In this document: piece by piece, positions 17,001 to 32,000 of the stretch
Position numbering within the stretch: the first letter of the stretch is position 1
Layout of the letters: each line of letters opens with the position of its first letter
Assembly: GCA_035771165.1 (NCBI GenBank)
Contig: JAWNZC010000351.1
Location: 6,918,501-6,982,500 of the forward strand
Direction: 5' to 3'
From: Paragorgia papillata
Lineage: Eukaryota > Cnidaria > Anthozoa > Scleralcyonacea > Coralliidae
DNA length: 64,000 nt
Position numbers and translations under genes: made by a program
Notes under the pieces: model-generated
Told to the model about the DNA's origin: nothing
Database searches by the model: none
Seen by the model: the letters and a program-made list of their open reading frames with translations, nothing else

Positions 17001-20000
17001 CATTTTAAGGTGTGTCTTCTTCACACTCATTTGTGGCCATTGAAGTAGAAGATGATATAGATGAAGCCACGGCAGCAGATCCAATTTTGCAAAAGCCAAA
17101 CTACAGTTCTGACGAGCTATGTATATACAGACTTCTGTCAAATCAATAACTCATAATATAATTTAAAATTCAATAGTTTTGTCTCATAAAGACAAAAATG
17201 AACAGAACATAAAAACAGAACCGAGTGACCGATTTTAATTTTTTCTTCGGTTTTGAAATAAACGTTTTCGAATTTAACAGAAATTATAATAACTTCAAAA
17301 GGTATAGTTGACCTTTAAGATATAAGCAGTTTTAGCTGGGAAAATTGGTTGGAAAGTTTATGTAACTTGGGAAAATTTTGTATCTGATTTACAACACCTA
17401 TTTTGTTTAAAAACATTCATTTCTTTTGAATTTTCTTTGTGAATTATTAATGATTAATTTACATGTTTGCCTTGTACACTAAATTTACCTTGATACATTT
17501 CTTACAATTTCGTGGCGAAGTGCCTATATATGAAATTTGTCTTGTTTGAAAGAACACTTAAAACTCTTTTGCAGTTTTTCGTTTCCTGGCTTTATTCTTG
17601 AGATATTTTAAGCATGTGGGTGTGTTTCGCCCACAACACTAAACATGTAGATCTTCAAGTGATTATTATATTTGATATTAAATAGCAAAGATATCCAACT
17701 TTTTGGATAACTCATTATGCACGTGTGACGTCAAAATGTTTAATTTTCATATCAAATAAACTAAAATATCTCAAGAACGAAGCAAGGAAACGAAAAACTG
17801 CAAAATACGTTACTCTACCATTTTAAGTGTTCTTTCAAATAAGACAAACTTAATTTTCGTTTCATAGGCACTTTCATAAAAGTTCAGATTAATTTATTTG
17901 GCATTCCAAAGAAATTGAAATGAGTTTTCGGGATGCGTGCGGTGTCAGGGGTGTTGAACCCTCTAAACCCCCCCCCCCCCTTGACCCCTTCTGTACGCTA
18001 CGGCTACGGCGTACACACATACAAAAGATCTTATACAAACCGTAGCTTGCCCTCTGTTTACCTGCTGCAAATTTATTTTATGAAAAATATGAAAATAGAA
18101 TTTAAAAGTTACACTTTTTATTTAAGTGAATTCTCCCGTGGTTGCGGCTAAGAGCCTGTTCACATGAGGCGAGTTATCTCGGGGGGGGGGGGGTTATCCC
18201 TAGCCCCGATATATCTCGATGTTAGTTTATTTCCATGTTAAAAAAAGTAAAGCGCTCACATGAGACCGAGATAACTCGGGGGATAGCGATAACTCGGTTT
18301 GAGCGACAGGGTAACCCTAGGGCCAGAGTTAACCCTACCTTCATGTGAACGCTTTCACCCGAGTTATCTCGGGGGTTAGGGTCAACTTTTGTATAATTAC
18401 ACATGCGTACATTGTAAAGAAAAACATTCTAATTTATACGCACTATTGTTCACGTGCCATTTGCGTGCGTTTAATTGTTGACGTCACTGGCGTGTTCTTT
18501 TGTTCACGTGAAAGCTAGGGTTATCTCGGGGGCCAGGGACAACTCGGTAGTTGCGTTTTATCATGTTAAACAGTGTCAACTTTTACCCTAGCCCCCAAAT
18601 TATCCCTATCCCCCCCCCCCCCCACCCCGAGATAACCCGGTCTCATGTGAACAGGCCCTAAGATATACTGTAAGTCATAATCACACGTGTTTAATATTGT
18701 TTATCATTATCTAGGTGGAAAGTAGACGAATCTTGCATGTTAGCAATAGGCTCTATTCAACCTCTTATCTCCGACAAAGTGGCCAAAGGACAACTACAGT
18801 TTGATATTCCTGGATTCTTAACAGAAGTTGTTTTACCTTCTCTTGACACCTCAGGTATAAAACGTAAAATTTATCATTGAATTTTTCAACTTGTTCTCAA
18901 GACTTAATCTTTTTTCTTGACGAGTAAAATCGTCTTACGTTAGCTATAGAGTAAAATGTAGGAGACTCACTCTTTCACTCACCAAATTCAGTTTTAAGGC
19001 CTGGCCAAACGCTTTCAACATTTCATGCAACATCGTTCAACGATATTGTTGAACGAAAATTTGAACATGTTCAAATTTCGTTCAACATCATTCAACACCA
19101 TTCAACAACGTTCAACATCATTCAACAGGGCGGCCAAACGCTTTCAACATGTTGAATCACTGTTGAATTCAACAATGTGGAACGATGTTGAATGAAATGT
19201 TGAAAGTGTTTGGCCAGGCCTTTAAGGGTCTTCGTTAAGTTTTGCAGACTCATTTCGGTAAAGCGCTCACAATTCGTCAGAATTTATGCTACAAAAATAA
19301 AATAGATATCGTTACAAAGCTATTAATTTGTAGAATACAATGTTGTATTTGATTTTTCGATAAACATAAGCCAATAATAATAGTTACGAATTTTTCAAGC
19401 AAAACCAGAGGGCTTCACTCAGTGACGACGCAGTTGAATCGAGATAAATTTCCAGCAAAACGGTGTCAGCGTGTTTTTTTTTATTAATTGTTTCAATTCA
19501 TTCTTTGATTACTGAAACTAAACGCTGTTCTTGATTTTTTAGCATCACCGTTTCTTATTAGTCGAGGATTGTGGTTTAGCAGCAGATTTACAAGTGAGAT
19601 GCCACCAGAATTATTGGCAAGGTAACATTTTCTTATATTTTATGGTAATTATATGTTGCAGGAACTGGTCGTGCATGTCTTTTAGGTTTTTACCTACTAA
19701 AATGCTTTTCATGCATTTATCTTTGCTTTTTAAGGTTTCTTCAAGGGACTGTCGGTGGCTTGCACGAAAACCAAGTTCCAGCCATTCGGATAGGAGCTGC
19801 AAGGGCAACTTTTGGGTAATGTCATGAAATACTAGAAAAGCTAGTGAAAAATTACCGTATGGCTAAAGAGAGCCTCGGAATTTGTTTTAACAAGACAGGG
19901 TCAAGTTTTCACTCGGGCTAGGTACTGGTAAAGTGTGCGGCGCCTGAATCGAAGCTGAATGTGGTGCATACTTCACACAGGTGAACATATTTTATACAAT

Positions 20001-23000
20001 CAAGACAGTTGTCAGCCACATCTGATCACTGTTAAGCTACAAAGTCAGCCAATCACTTTCAAAATCTACCAACAACGTGCAAGAACACCTTGATCAAAAG
20101 GCAAAGCTGGTCAACTTTTTGTCCAACTCCGAAAGCGAAAGGAGCAAAGTACTTGCAACATGCCGCACGGTCTCACTCATGCAGTCACACGGCTAACAAC
20201 TCACCGGAAACATGAATAGTAGCGGAAATAAAAAGTGCAAAATCGCGACACCCAAAAAAAACGAAACCTGGACTCGGCCCACCACAGTAGCCTGAGTAAA
20301 GTACCTATATATGTACACATTTCACGTTATCTGACTTTGTTTGTTTATAGATATTGTAACCACTTGAAGTCTACTGGAAACTCAGCGTTAATACTACCTT
20401 ACTTACCAGACGTACTCAACAACTTACTAAGTATGGCGATTCAGTACAATGAAGATGTACTCTCGTTAGTTCTGGAAACTTTGTCTATCGTGTTAAGTGT
20501 GAGTTCTTGTGAGCCTTTATCGTACAATAGTACTTTTTGCCTTATGCTGTTTCATATTTGTTCCAGTGTTCGGATAGTCTAAGTTTTAAACAAGAGGATC
20601 AGCTATAAAAGGGATTATAGCTTTTCCTACTTGATGTGCCACAAAATTTAAATCAGCTCAAAAACAAAACACTCTTGGCGCCCCATTTTCTCCACCAGCT
20701 CTACAGCATATATGAAAGAATAGAGAAAAAATAATTTCGAGAACTTGAAATATCGTGCATTTCTCGTTCTTACGGCTTCAATAAAACATGTGACAAGAAA
20801 GAAAAGAATGTGGACATTCTTATATCGCAAAAATATTTGTGCATATATAAGTGCATCTAAAATATCAAATATTTTCCTAGTCATGAATAAACTATAAGTG
20901 CTTTTATGAAGGATATTTTTAAGATAACAAGAGGAAATCAAGAGTTAGCCCAAATTTCTACAAATTGGGGAAACATGGTTTACTGGCAGCTGTATTTTCT
21001 AAACGAGTTCGGTGACCCCAATTTTTTTTTTTAACTTTATTATGAATATATCATAAACTTTAATACTATGGAGTTTCAGCTACTTTTCATTTCTGGAAGA
21101 ATTACTGAGGAATTACCTTATTAACCTTAAGTTTTGTAATGTTAACATGCACTGTAGGTACGTAAAATTGTTTTTCAATAGTGGGGCGATACAGTTTATT
21201 GTTTTAGTTGCTGTAAAATAATTACGATTTATTGAATTGACCATGGTCTTCAGGAATTCTTCGGACGTATTGTCAAATTAATTTATTTTTAATTCCTATA
21301 TTTTGGTTTCAGATTGATAACGATTTAACAGCTTCGTGGGAAGAGAAAATTACTCCTCTAGTAATAGCACTGTTTGTAAAACACGGTCAAGGTGAGTTAG
21401 TTCTTAAACTGCGTAATTATGCACGTAATTTTTGTTTTATCAGCAGAGCCTGGAAACGCTTTGCTCGAAACGTCAGCTCTCTCCTCCGCAGAGGTTCTTT
21501 ATTTTGGAGATCGGAGATTTCGGGAATCGTCGGAAGTGTGTCGGAATCGTAAGCTGGACATAAGGGAGTACGGGCGGAAAGGGGAAAAGAAAGAGAAAAA
21601 AGGACCTCTACCAGGGGGGTATCAATCATTTTTTTGAACTGAGGGTTGTGGAAAACTTGTCGAATATAGCAGTTATATATATAGCCCTATTGTTTCTCGT
21701 ACAGGCATAAACAATCATTTATACCTAGAGTGACGTCATTAGTTTTTTAGTCATAGTTTTCTAATATATATAGTTATTGTAAATCCATTGTATTTTTACC
21801 CCAAAGATGGATATTATAGAATTATTATTATTATTATTATTATTACGTGACCACAGTTAATTGAATGTGTGGACAAATTAGGAAAGTTCGTTGTTTCAAT
21901 GTGAGATACACGTCGAGATGTAAGCATGCTAGGCTCGTCTGATATATTAAACGGCAAAACTGAGTATATTTTGTTGAGTTTTTTTAAAAAAAGACATATT
22001 ATAGACATGTGATAATCACTTACCAACAAATGTGTTACTAATATAGACATGGATGGCTTAGTTATCCGTGAATTAACAAGTCGTGCAAGAAAACGATATC
22101 TTGTGCAAGAAACCTGGCAGAGGTTATTTATTTTCCCGTTCGCAGACTAGTTTTGCCCGCAGTACTTATGTCCAGCTGACGATTCCGACATATCTCCGAC
22201 GATTCCAGAAATCTCCGATATCCGAAAGAACCTCTGCGGAGTAGAGAGAAAAGTCAGTAAATTTCGGCAGTTTACCCTTTCCTCCTCTCACCTAATCTCG
22301 ATGTTTAGATGTATTTTTGAAACCTGGCTGACCATGTCTGGGTTTTTTACATGTTTGAGCAGACTCGTAACAAATTTAGAAGAATGTTGATTTCAATTAT
22401 AGTTGAAAACAATGCCACAGTAAGTTGTTGGAACAACCTGCAACATATTTGTTGATCAAATTTGTTACAAACATACGTACAGTACAAATTGTTGCATAGT
22501 GGTACTAACAAATTGGAACATAAACAATGCGATCGCTTACTGATACTATATCCCAATGACAAGTTGTAACAAGGCTGTTTGCAGGTTGTTATACGTTTGT
22601 GCAGGGTTTTTTCCGTTTGGATAACCAAGGTGGCAGAGCGAGACTTGGTCGTTTTTCTCTGATTATCTCATGACACACCTACAATTCATTGTTCCAACAG
22701 CAGCATTAAATCCTTTATTCAACTGATTAGCATGCAGATGAGTATGCATAGTGGGATAACTAGTTATCTCACTCGGATAACTAGTTTTCCCACTGTTTTG
22801 ACTGCTTATCGCATACTAATGAGTATTTTCCTTTCTAACTCTTGTTTCTTTCTCGGTAAGTTCAATAAAAAAAACAAAATAATTTAACTGCAAGAGAGTC
22901 ATGGGATAAAATGGTTTACGGCCCCTCGTGGCTGTTAAGCTTCACTCACGATGTTAAATCCCATATCACACGAACATTAATTAACCCATACTTACTTACT

Positions 23001-26000
23001 TTATGCAATAGTGATGTAATTATTGGGTTTTTTTCATGCCGCGTTTTGTTTATTTCAAGATCCTGCATTAAGCCCAATTTTAGAGGATCTTTTTAAAGAA
23101 ATTGCTTATAACGAAGCTTGTCTTTTGGTAAGTTGTTAGATTATTCTATGACTAGCTACCACTAACCATTGCACTGTATATAGAACTGAAAAGTAACAAA
23201 GATGGTGTCCGTATATGTCGTATTTTAACCTCGTCCCCAGGGCCTTCGTGAGAAGATACGGCCAGACGAGACAATACCCTGGCTAAGGCTGGAGGAGATC
23301 ATGTGACGATATTGTAATTTAATGTTCACATGGCTCGGTTTCCTTTGTTCTTTTTGGGGAAAATATTCAATAGCCCCTGATAACAATGGCAAAACAAAAC
23401 AATAGATTAATATTTTCCTCTAATATTCCCCTTAATACTTCTTTTCTATTGTGACTCCTGTCAACCTCGCCCATGTGAAAATTAGCCCGAGGTGAATAAA
23501 CACATATCCCCTCGTGGCCTCAAAATAACCTATACATATTTAGAAAATTTCCCCGTTAGCGGTAGCCGTAATGTTTATAGCGTGTTGCTCGCTTGATTGC
23601 TTGCTTGTCTTGGACCGCACTACCTCATACTCGACAGCCATTGCCAACCATTTGACACGATTGCCACATAATCGACAAGGTTGCTAGGTATTTGAGAAGT
23701 CCTTGCGTTTTTCATGGAAGATGTATTAAATAAACGAATATGAGACTACTGGTAAAACTCTTGAAACTGGTTAAATGTCGTCAGGTAGCAGGTTTCTCGA
23801 CATCATCGTTCCTTTCGGAGCAAAGATGTACAAAACATCTATCATAAAGACGCCTGCCACTTTCACGGATGTAAAGTGTGGCATTTTATGCTTTTCCTGT
23901 TCTTAGTTTCCTATACATCTGCTTTTGTGTTTCACAACCAAATTACTCCTAATAGCGGTAGTAACATGTACGCATTGCGTGCCTATTTTTTAAATCCTTT
24001 GATGCCAATCTCCGTTCCAGGCCTTTTGTATAAGATGTTCTGAGATAAGGTTAACCGGGCCAACCCGGTCCATGTAATCGCCCCCTAAAATAGAACATGA
24101 CAATTTTCAAATTCTAGTTTGACAATTTATCGTGAATTTATTGGATTTATTTTTCCTTTTTTTTTAAGTTTCATGAAAGATTGCAGAAATTGAAATATAC
24201 AACGCTTTATTCTTTTTTATATAGTTTCTAAATTTAACTTTAATCAAAACTAAGCTTAACCGCTTTTCTGCGTCTACGTGCGGGCCCACAGCACCTTTCA
24301 GTAGTCGGCCCACAGCGGTTTCTTCCTCGGCCTCAGAATCCTGCACCCTCACGGAAACCTCTGCGGAGGAGAGAGGCAGTCGGCAGCCTTGAATAAACGT
24401 ATCTGACATAAAAGTATTTATTAGTCACTGATCATAAACTAATATGACTTGTTAGTCTAGTTCAGTGAGCTCTATATACGCAACATAACTGGAGTGATAT
24501 CTTTGTGGAGGACAATGTGCGGGCATGTAGGCCTGAAGTACGTATAGTTCCAGTCTTCTACGCGGTCTGGTCAATGACCAGCAGATATCACTTCAGTTAT
24601 AATAGAGCTCACTGGTCTAGTTATATGGAGGTCAATAGAAGTTACTGATTGACTTCAAGTATCATATAACTCAGTTATTTTAAATACATGGGTAATTATT
24701 TTGTTTGTCTTTATATTGGTTGTTTTTTTTCTGTTGGTTAGCCTGAAAGTTGTTTCGGGAATACAAGAGCTTGTTTTGTTTTGGGGTTTTTTAATTTGTT
24801 TTGTTGGGGTTTTTTCATGTTTTGTCTTGTTTTGTTTGTTTTATTTTGTTTTGTCTTGTTTTGTTTGTTTGTTTGTTTGTTTTATTTTGTTTTGTTTGTT
24901 TGTTTTGTTTTGTCTTGTTTTGTTTTGTTTGTTTGTTTTATTTTTTTTGTTTGTTTTTTTCTTTTGTTTTGTTTTGTTTTGGTTTGGTTTATTTGTTTTA
25001 TTTTATTATTATTTTTGTTTTGTTTTGGTTTGTTTGTTTTATTTTTATTTTGTTTTGTTTTGGTTTGTTTTGTTTGTTTTATTTTATTTTTGTTTTGTTT
25101 TTGTTTTTTTGGTTTTAGTTTTGTTTTGTTTTGTTTTGTTTGTTGTTTTGTTTTGTTTTATTTTTTTGTTTTGTTTGTTTTGTTTTGTTTTGTTTGTTTT
25201 ATTTTTTTGTTTTGTGTTTTGCATGTTTTGTTTGCTTTGTTTTGTTTTGTTTTGTTTTGTTTTGTTTGTTTTATTTTGTTGGTTTAATTATAATCGGGGT
25301 TTACTTTTTGCTTTAATTTTCTGTTTATACTTATAATTTGTGCATGCTTTTGTTCTTGCAGACTGCTCAATTAAAATTTAATTCTTCTTTAATTTTTTTT
25401 TACTTTTAGATCCTTCAACAAAGATTCTTACCGACCTTAGTGAGCTTATTAGAGAGTCCACAGGAAAAAGTGCCACTTGGAATACGATCAGTAAGATTAG
25501 CTTTTTATTTTTTATCTAAAATATTTATTTTGTTTATGTGGCATATTTTTTATTTTTTTTAATTAACTCGCCCAAATTTAATTAAATTATGTTATTTACA
25601 TAATGTTGTTTTATATCATTGTATGGCCTACTAGAAACCTAAAATGGCTTTTTATTAAGGCCCCTAGTTAATAACCGAGAGTGAGGTATTTATGGTGAAA
25701 TATTAAACCGAGGTCTTGCTGTATTGACCGAGCGATAGCGATGTTAATACGCTCAAGACCGAGGTTTAATATTTTACCGTAAAGACCGAACGGTCGAGGT
25801 TATTAAGTAGTTTATTATATGGCACTTTTTATTTCAAAATCAATCTTGTATTTCTTGGTCTTCGCTTCCTTTAACTTCGTCAAAACACCGAACTAGCGTT
25901 ATTTTCTTCTGTTTCTTTCGCGTCTGGATACTAGAATTTACTTTTATAATGTTCATCGTCGTTTATTTCATCTATTTTCGCCGTTTTCGGCAATAAAAGT

Positions 26001-29000
26001 TTCTTATTAGGATTTTTTGTTTGTTTCCAATCGTAGGGATTAACAATTTTCATAATGCCCGTGGGCATTACGGAGAAATCTCGCCCGTCAGCAACCAATC
26101 ACAGCGCGCGATTTTACCGGAAGTAATCCGTGCCATATAATAAATAAGTATAATCAGTCGATTACTGTAGTTAAGATAAAGCAATTAGGCAAGGCCCGTT
26201 CTTGTTTTTACTATAATAATATTGGAAATAGGGATAAAAAAATAAAGTCTTCGTAGTGTAAAAACGTAGAGTGCTGCGTAGGACGTGTTTTAGATAGAGC
26301 AAAGTGAAAAGGTGGTAAACTGCTGAGAATGGTTTTTATAACGAAATACTGACGTTTTGAGCGGAGCAAGGATCAGAGAAAAATGTCACTCTAGCACTAC
26401 AAGATTTCTCTTGTCTGGTGGTGTTGGAGTGTAAAACTAGGCTTTTCAAAATCACTATAATTGAAGGTCATGCTACACGTGGCAATTTTTCGTGCAACTT
26501 GCAACGCAATTTCTGCTGAAAAATATATTGCAAGTTGCTGTAGAATTTCCAACATACACAAGTTGTTGAGAAAAACTAGATATATGATTGTATTACAAAT
26601 TATAAGGCAATTTTTCCAGTAACTGGTTGGGCTTGTACCGAATGTAGTGTTTGCTCGGATTTGTTGCAGAGTTTGGCGTGGTGGGTGCCATATTTGCCCA
26701 GTATTAAAACCAAATGCTGGATAAACTGCTAGATACATGTAGTATTTGCCACGTTTGCCCTCTACCGGTTTGGGCTGGGCAGGTGGGTAGATCTATCTTT
26801 TCGTTCACTGTAAAATTTGTATGTTTGCATGTAATTAGGGTTTATTTGTTTCTTCTGTATTAATATTATAATTTAATCTACCAGATTCCCATTTAGGGCC
26901 TGTTTATATGGAGCCGAGTTACCCGGCTAGACGAGTACCCGGCAAGCCGAGTTGAAAAAAGATGAGTGTTTATATGAGACGAGTTACTCGGTAAAACCGC
27001 CCACGCATTATAATGGTTTCACACTCCATGAGTAGTTTCCGATTGTCTTCATAAGTGGCGCGTGCGCTGTTGTCACGAATTCAACTCGGCTAGCCGAGTT
27101 ACCCGGCAAGAGAGTGTTTATATGGGAATATTTTCATCCCGGCATGCCGAGATCTGGCTGTTTTGTTAGGATCTCGGCTAGCCGAGTTACCCGACTGTCT
27201 CATATAAACACTCTGCCGGGATAGCATTGAATTTCTTTTCATGGCGGGTAACTCGGTTTGCCGAGTAACTCGGCTCCATATAAACAGGCTCTTAAACAAG
27301 CTTTGACTGAACTGGGCATCTCTGAATAAATATTGCATATAAATAAATAAATTAATTAATTAATTAATTAATTAACCGAGAGCATGGTTATAATTACGGA
27401 AAAATATCAAAACGGGGTTTTGACGGTGCTAACAAGCTCGTAGGGCGAGGTCTGCATAGAAAAGACTCGGTCTGGTATTTTCCCGCATGGACCAAGCAGG
27501 CGAGATTAATAAGAGGTTTATTATATGGCTTGGCTGTCTTTCAACAGCTCAATTTCACCAGCAATTTCATGATATTTTGTTTTCTCGTTAGGTTGCATTA
27601 GACATCCTATGTCATATAATTCGCGCCAGTCCCCATGCACTATCTGATGCTCTTATTAATAATGTCTTTCCTTCCTTGGTCACCTTTATATTGCGCTCAG
27701 ACGATAACTCTATCCTCCAGGTAAGTAGAGATCTAACATTTCTCGTTGTTTTGTAATAATATTACTAAAGTATTCTATTTTATTTGTTAGTTTTTTCCCC
27801 CTAGATTTCTTTTTTGTTTTTGTTTTCTTGTAAATATAGTTCAAATACTCGTTTGTGGTGTTTGTGTGTCAGCATAAAGGCCGTAAAACAATCATTCCTT
27901 CCACAATTCTGCTAGCCATTAAATGCGGAAAATTGGAAAAATTCAAATGCAGAAAATAGGTTGAATGTCCATTATCTATTTGTTATTGGGAGACTCAAAG
28001 ATGTTTAGTGCATGATTTCAATTCCATGATTCATTATTTCGCAGTTTTATAGATGATTTATTATATTTACCATAATGTACATTATTGCTATAGCGATAAA
28101 TTTGTCTGTTTGTTTGTTTGTTTGTTTGTTTGTTTGTTTGTTTGTTTGTTTGTTTGTTTGTTTGTTTGTTTGTTTGTTTGTTTGTTTGTATTCACTTGTG
28201 GTATTTTGTTGTTTAGAGTGGTGGAGAATGTATTCGTGCGTACGTTTCAAAAGGTTCTGAACAACTTTTAAATTGGTAATTCGTGTTTATTTTAAGTGTT
28301 AGATGCAATAAACATGTTTTTATCACAAGATTGCACCGCAAATGATCTTTCATTACTATGGTCGTCAGTCTGAACTCTTTTGTATGCGCTTGCCTGATCT
28401 TCAAGTCTAGTCAAGCTTCATTTCTATATCGTGCATATAAAAGAAACAACTTAATTTCTGAGTTACATTCAATCTCATCCAAATTTTGAAAATTGAAACA
28501 ATCTTTGATAAAAATTTCAAAGACTATTGTTGTTAATTTACTATTTTGATGTTACATTTTTAGAGTAAGCGGTTTCAATAATACACTGTATATGGAGGTG
28601 ATCAGTGAAAAAAACCCAACTCCAGATAGCTTGTACAGGCACTGGTCACCCACGGTAGCAGTGATTAAATTTTTAGTTGTTGCATGCTAAGTCCTAAGAT
28701 CTAAGTCTTGACGTTAGAAACGGAGAAAGACCACTCAAACCACGAGAGACTAGACCAAGTACAACAATCCTACTCGTAAGAGTTTCAAGCTAGTAAAAAA
28801 GGATAGGGTTATTTAAGTTCTATATATAACTTCACAGTCTATAGGCTTAATGGATCTCGAGAGGTAGCGTATAACAACACCTCACGTCATCGCCCCTTAT
28901 TCAACTAGGCCGAGCTTACCCTCTGGCCCCAATCTGTCCAATTTTGTCAAACAGATTCATGGTGTACATTTAGTTAAAGAAAATCTCTTAAATAACCTTT

Positions 29001-32000
29001 TTAAAAAGTCATAGTGTGTCTAGAAGTAAACGATCTTTTACACTTTTCTATGTTGTAGGCACGACAGTTCGTCTAACAATGGCATCGCATATGTCGTCCA
29101 AGTCATATCACATTTACTACATCCACAGATTTCTGAATATGCTTCGGTATTTGTTGGAAAGCTTATAATAATTTTAGTTAGAAAGGTAAGGGAGTGCTTT
29201 ATGAAAACTAAATCGTTATTCGAGTGAGTTTGACACGGGAGTTAAACCTGTGGCTGTAACTGCTAGCTTTCTATTTTTACAGGGCAAAAGGTTGTAAACT
29301 GGCGAGACTTTTAGTAACGAAATACTGATATTTTGGGCGCAGCCTTTTAAACACTACCTACGCACTACTCTGCTTTTGTATTTTTATGCTCATTTTGAGC
29401 CCTCACGATCCTATGAAAAACCAACAGTTTATTAGAGGGTTTATATGGAGGCGAGCCAGTCCTGGTACCCGGGCTAACCCGCTTTGCCTAGATAGTGCTT
29501 GTGCTATTATTTCTTGTTAATTTTCATCTTGTGTTTATATGAGAGCCGAGCCAGCCCGCTTAGCTGAGGTCTCGCTTTGTGAGACCGAGATCTCGGTTAC
29601 CCGGGCTGGTTTTCCCCATGTAAACACGATTGACTGGTCTGGCTCGCCTACCTGGGCTGGCATTAAAAACTTCGTGCACGCGACAAAATTTGTTTTTATC
29701 AGCTTTTTTCGACATATTAACAATTCACAAGTTCTGCTTGTTCATGTACAGTTCATATTTAAAACAATGAGACTTCGTGTCTTACCAGAACTGATAAATT
29801 ACGTAATTAGCACAACAAGTAAGCCCGGCTAGGCGAGCTAGCCCTTCTCGTGTAAACACAATAAAAATCATCTCGGCAAAGCGGACTAGCCCGAGTACCC
29901 TGGCCGGCTCGCCTCCATATAAACATTTTTGTCACGACGTACTGTATATATTGCCAGTTTCCAAATCTAAAATCTATATATCAGCCAGAGTTATTGCTAA
30001 TCTTCTTCCAAACTCTGATTGTATCTGATGAAACAAAACGATTTCTGTATGACAACATAGTTCATGCGAAAAAGTCGCCATGTATCCACATGCAACCTAT
30101 TAAATTTGTTATGCGAATTCACGAGCGGCCCCCATATGAAATGTTGTATTAAAATGCATTGTTAATTGCAAATAATAGAAAAGGCAGCAAAGTTTTGAAT
30201 GTTGTCCCGAGAGTTTTCGTATATTAATCATTTCAAAGTACAATCGTAGCCGATGACAATCTCAGACCGCCACACCTGCTTTATAAAGCCCTAATCAAAC
30301 GAGAACGCAAGTCATCGCAAGTTTTAGCTTGTGCTTGCTTGTGTCTCGTTTGGTCGCCAGCTTGCGGTAGCTTGCGACTAATTTGAGATTGTTTCATCGC
30401 AAGTTTTCTTCAACTTGCTAGAGCTTGCGAAACGTTTGAACACAAAACACAAGCCGATGCAAGTCTTTCGTGCTCCGTCGCCATAGAAACTACCATGAGA
30501 ACTAGCGAAAAGGTGTGGGAACTAGCGGAAGTGCAGAACTTGCGACGACTTGTGCCGACGTTTGACTGGTGGCATCGCAAGTCATCGCAAGTTGGCAGTC
30601 ACGCTATCCCAGCCAGCCCCTCTGAATAGTTTCCCAAAAATATCATGTACCGTGACAAAGTTAAAACTTGTTTAAAACACTCATGAAACCTTTATTTTGT
30701 TAATTTGGGTGTTCAAACGACCGCCACAGAAATTCTGACTGCCAACTTGCGATGACTTGCGTTCTCGTTTGATTAGGGCTATAAGTTCGTGAAAAAAGCT
30801 CAGTTCTTGTAAAGCAAATAAGAGAGCTGATTATACGCTATATAGGAATGGGGTACTAAATTATATCGAATCACTTTTAGCAGTTTCTCACTTTGTTATT
30901 AAAAAAATTAAATTATTTTGTTTTGTTTGTGTGTTTTTTTTCCTTTGTCTAACCTCAACATTCAATATTATTTGTGTAGACAGGACAAAATATAGGAGAA
31001 AAACTTGATCTTATGTTACGAGAAACTCTTAGCAAACTACAACAAGCGGAAACACTCACTGTAATTCAGGTAATGGTAAACTAGAAACTAGTCGATTTTA
31101 TAATCTGATTGGCCCATTTAAAAACTCGATTAATTCAGATAGAGTATAATTTATTCGTGAAAATCTGAGTTGCAATAGATTCACTTTTAGAAATTTACTC
31201 AAAAAAATGGAAATGATATTTTAGTTTAAAGTCAAGAACAACATTATATCATGATGAATAATGCTATAGCCACTTGCTTTTGTGATGAAGGCTTCACATA
31301 AGCGACTTGGCTGAGCGTTAAATAATTATCAATTATTGGACGAGTCTGAGCAAAATATCATGATTTGTCAGTGGCGAGCTACTAGTTATTTGCCGATGCC
31401 GAAGGCAGAGGCAAATAACTGGTAGCGAGACACTGACAAATCATGATATTTTGCGATAGACGAGTTCAATAATTGATTTATCATTCATAAAATAGTTAAA
31501 AATCTGAAATGCCTGAAGTTAGAGATCGTCACTCTTCTCTGTGTCTTCGGCATACTAAAATCTTCGTAAAACTTACTTTTTGTTGGCACGAGTGTTGCTT
31601 TTTATCTCACTAAATCTTCCTTTTAACTATTTCTTTTCTAAAGTACATTGTCGTTATGAATGCTTCTAAATACTCTCGATTCTTTCCTCGGATAGCTGAA
31701 GAACTAGCCGCCATGTTTATGAAAATTATTTGCAGTCAGCAGCGCCATTGCTAGTGCGCATGCTCATAACATTATTTGCAAGAAAAAAATTATTTGCACT
31801 CAGTTATTTGCAGGTGAATTAACCAATCAGAATGCAGGATAGAAACGAAATGAATGATAATCTCAGTTATTATTCATCTATACATAGTCCCTAAAAATAA
31901 ATTGTCTGGAAACGCGGCCAAAATCTTTGTTCTAGGTTTTTGTTCACGTTTGTGCACCTTATTTCACCTTAACGCTTGCTGAACACATTGTATTTTTGGT

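Larger units (their letters stand above)
14802..18714 (+). other. IPO9 intron of 3.9 kb built from MITEs
   Basis: Elements at 14993-15719, 16730-17318, 17517-17873 and 18152-18658 fill most of it. The stretch 15720-16730 shows no recognised unit apart from a short G-run near 15905. Confidence 0.8.
23128..25409 (+). other. IPO9 intron of 2.3 kb
   Basis: 23128-24350 shows nothing I recognise. A lone AACCTCTGCGGAGGAGAGAG arm sits at 24356, a palindrome at 24456-24620 and a TTTTG-rich tract at 24724-25290. Confidence 0.6.

Noticed and set aside
24701..25336. 211-codon Phe/Leu/Val-rich ORF that looks like a membrane protein
   Set aside because: Product of the TTTTG tract with almost no C; no codon structure, and it lies in an importin-9 intron.
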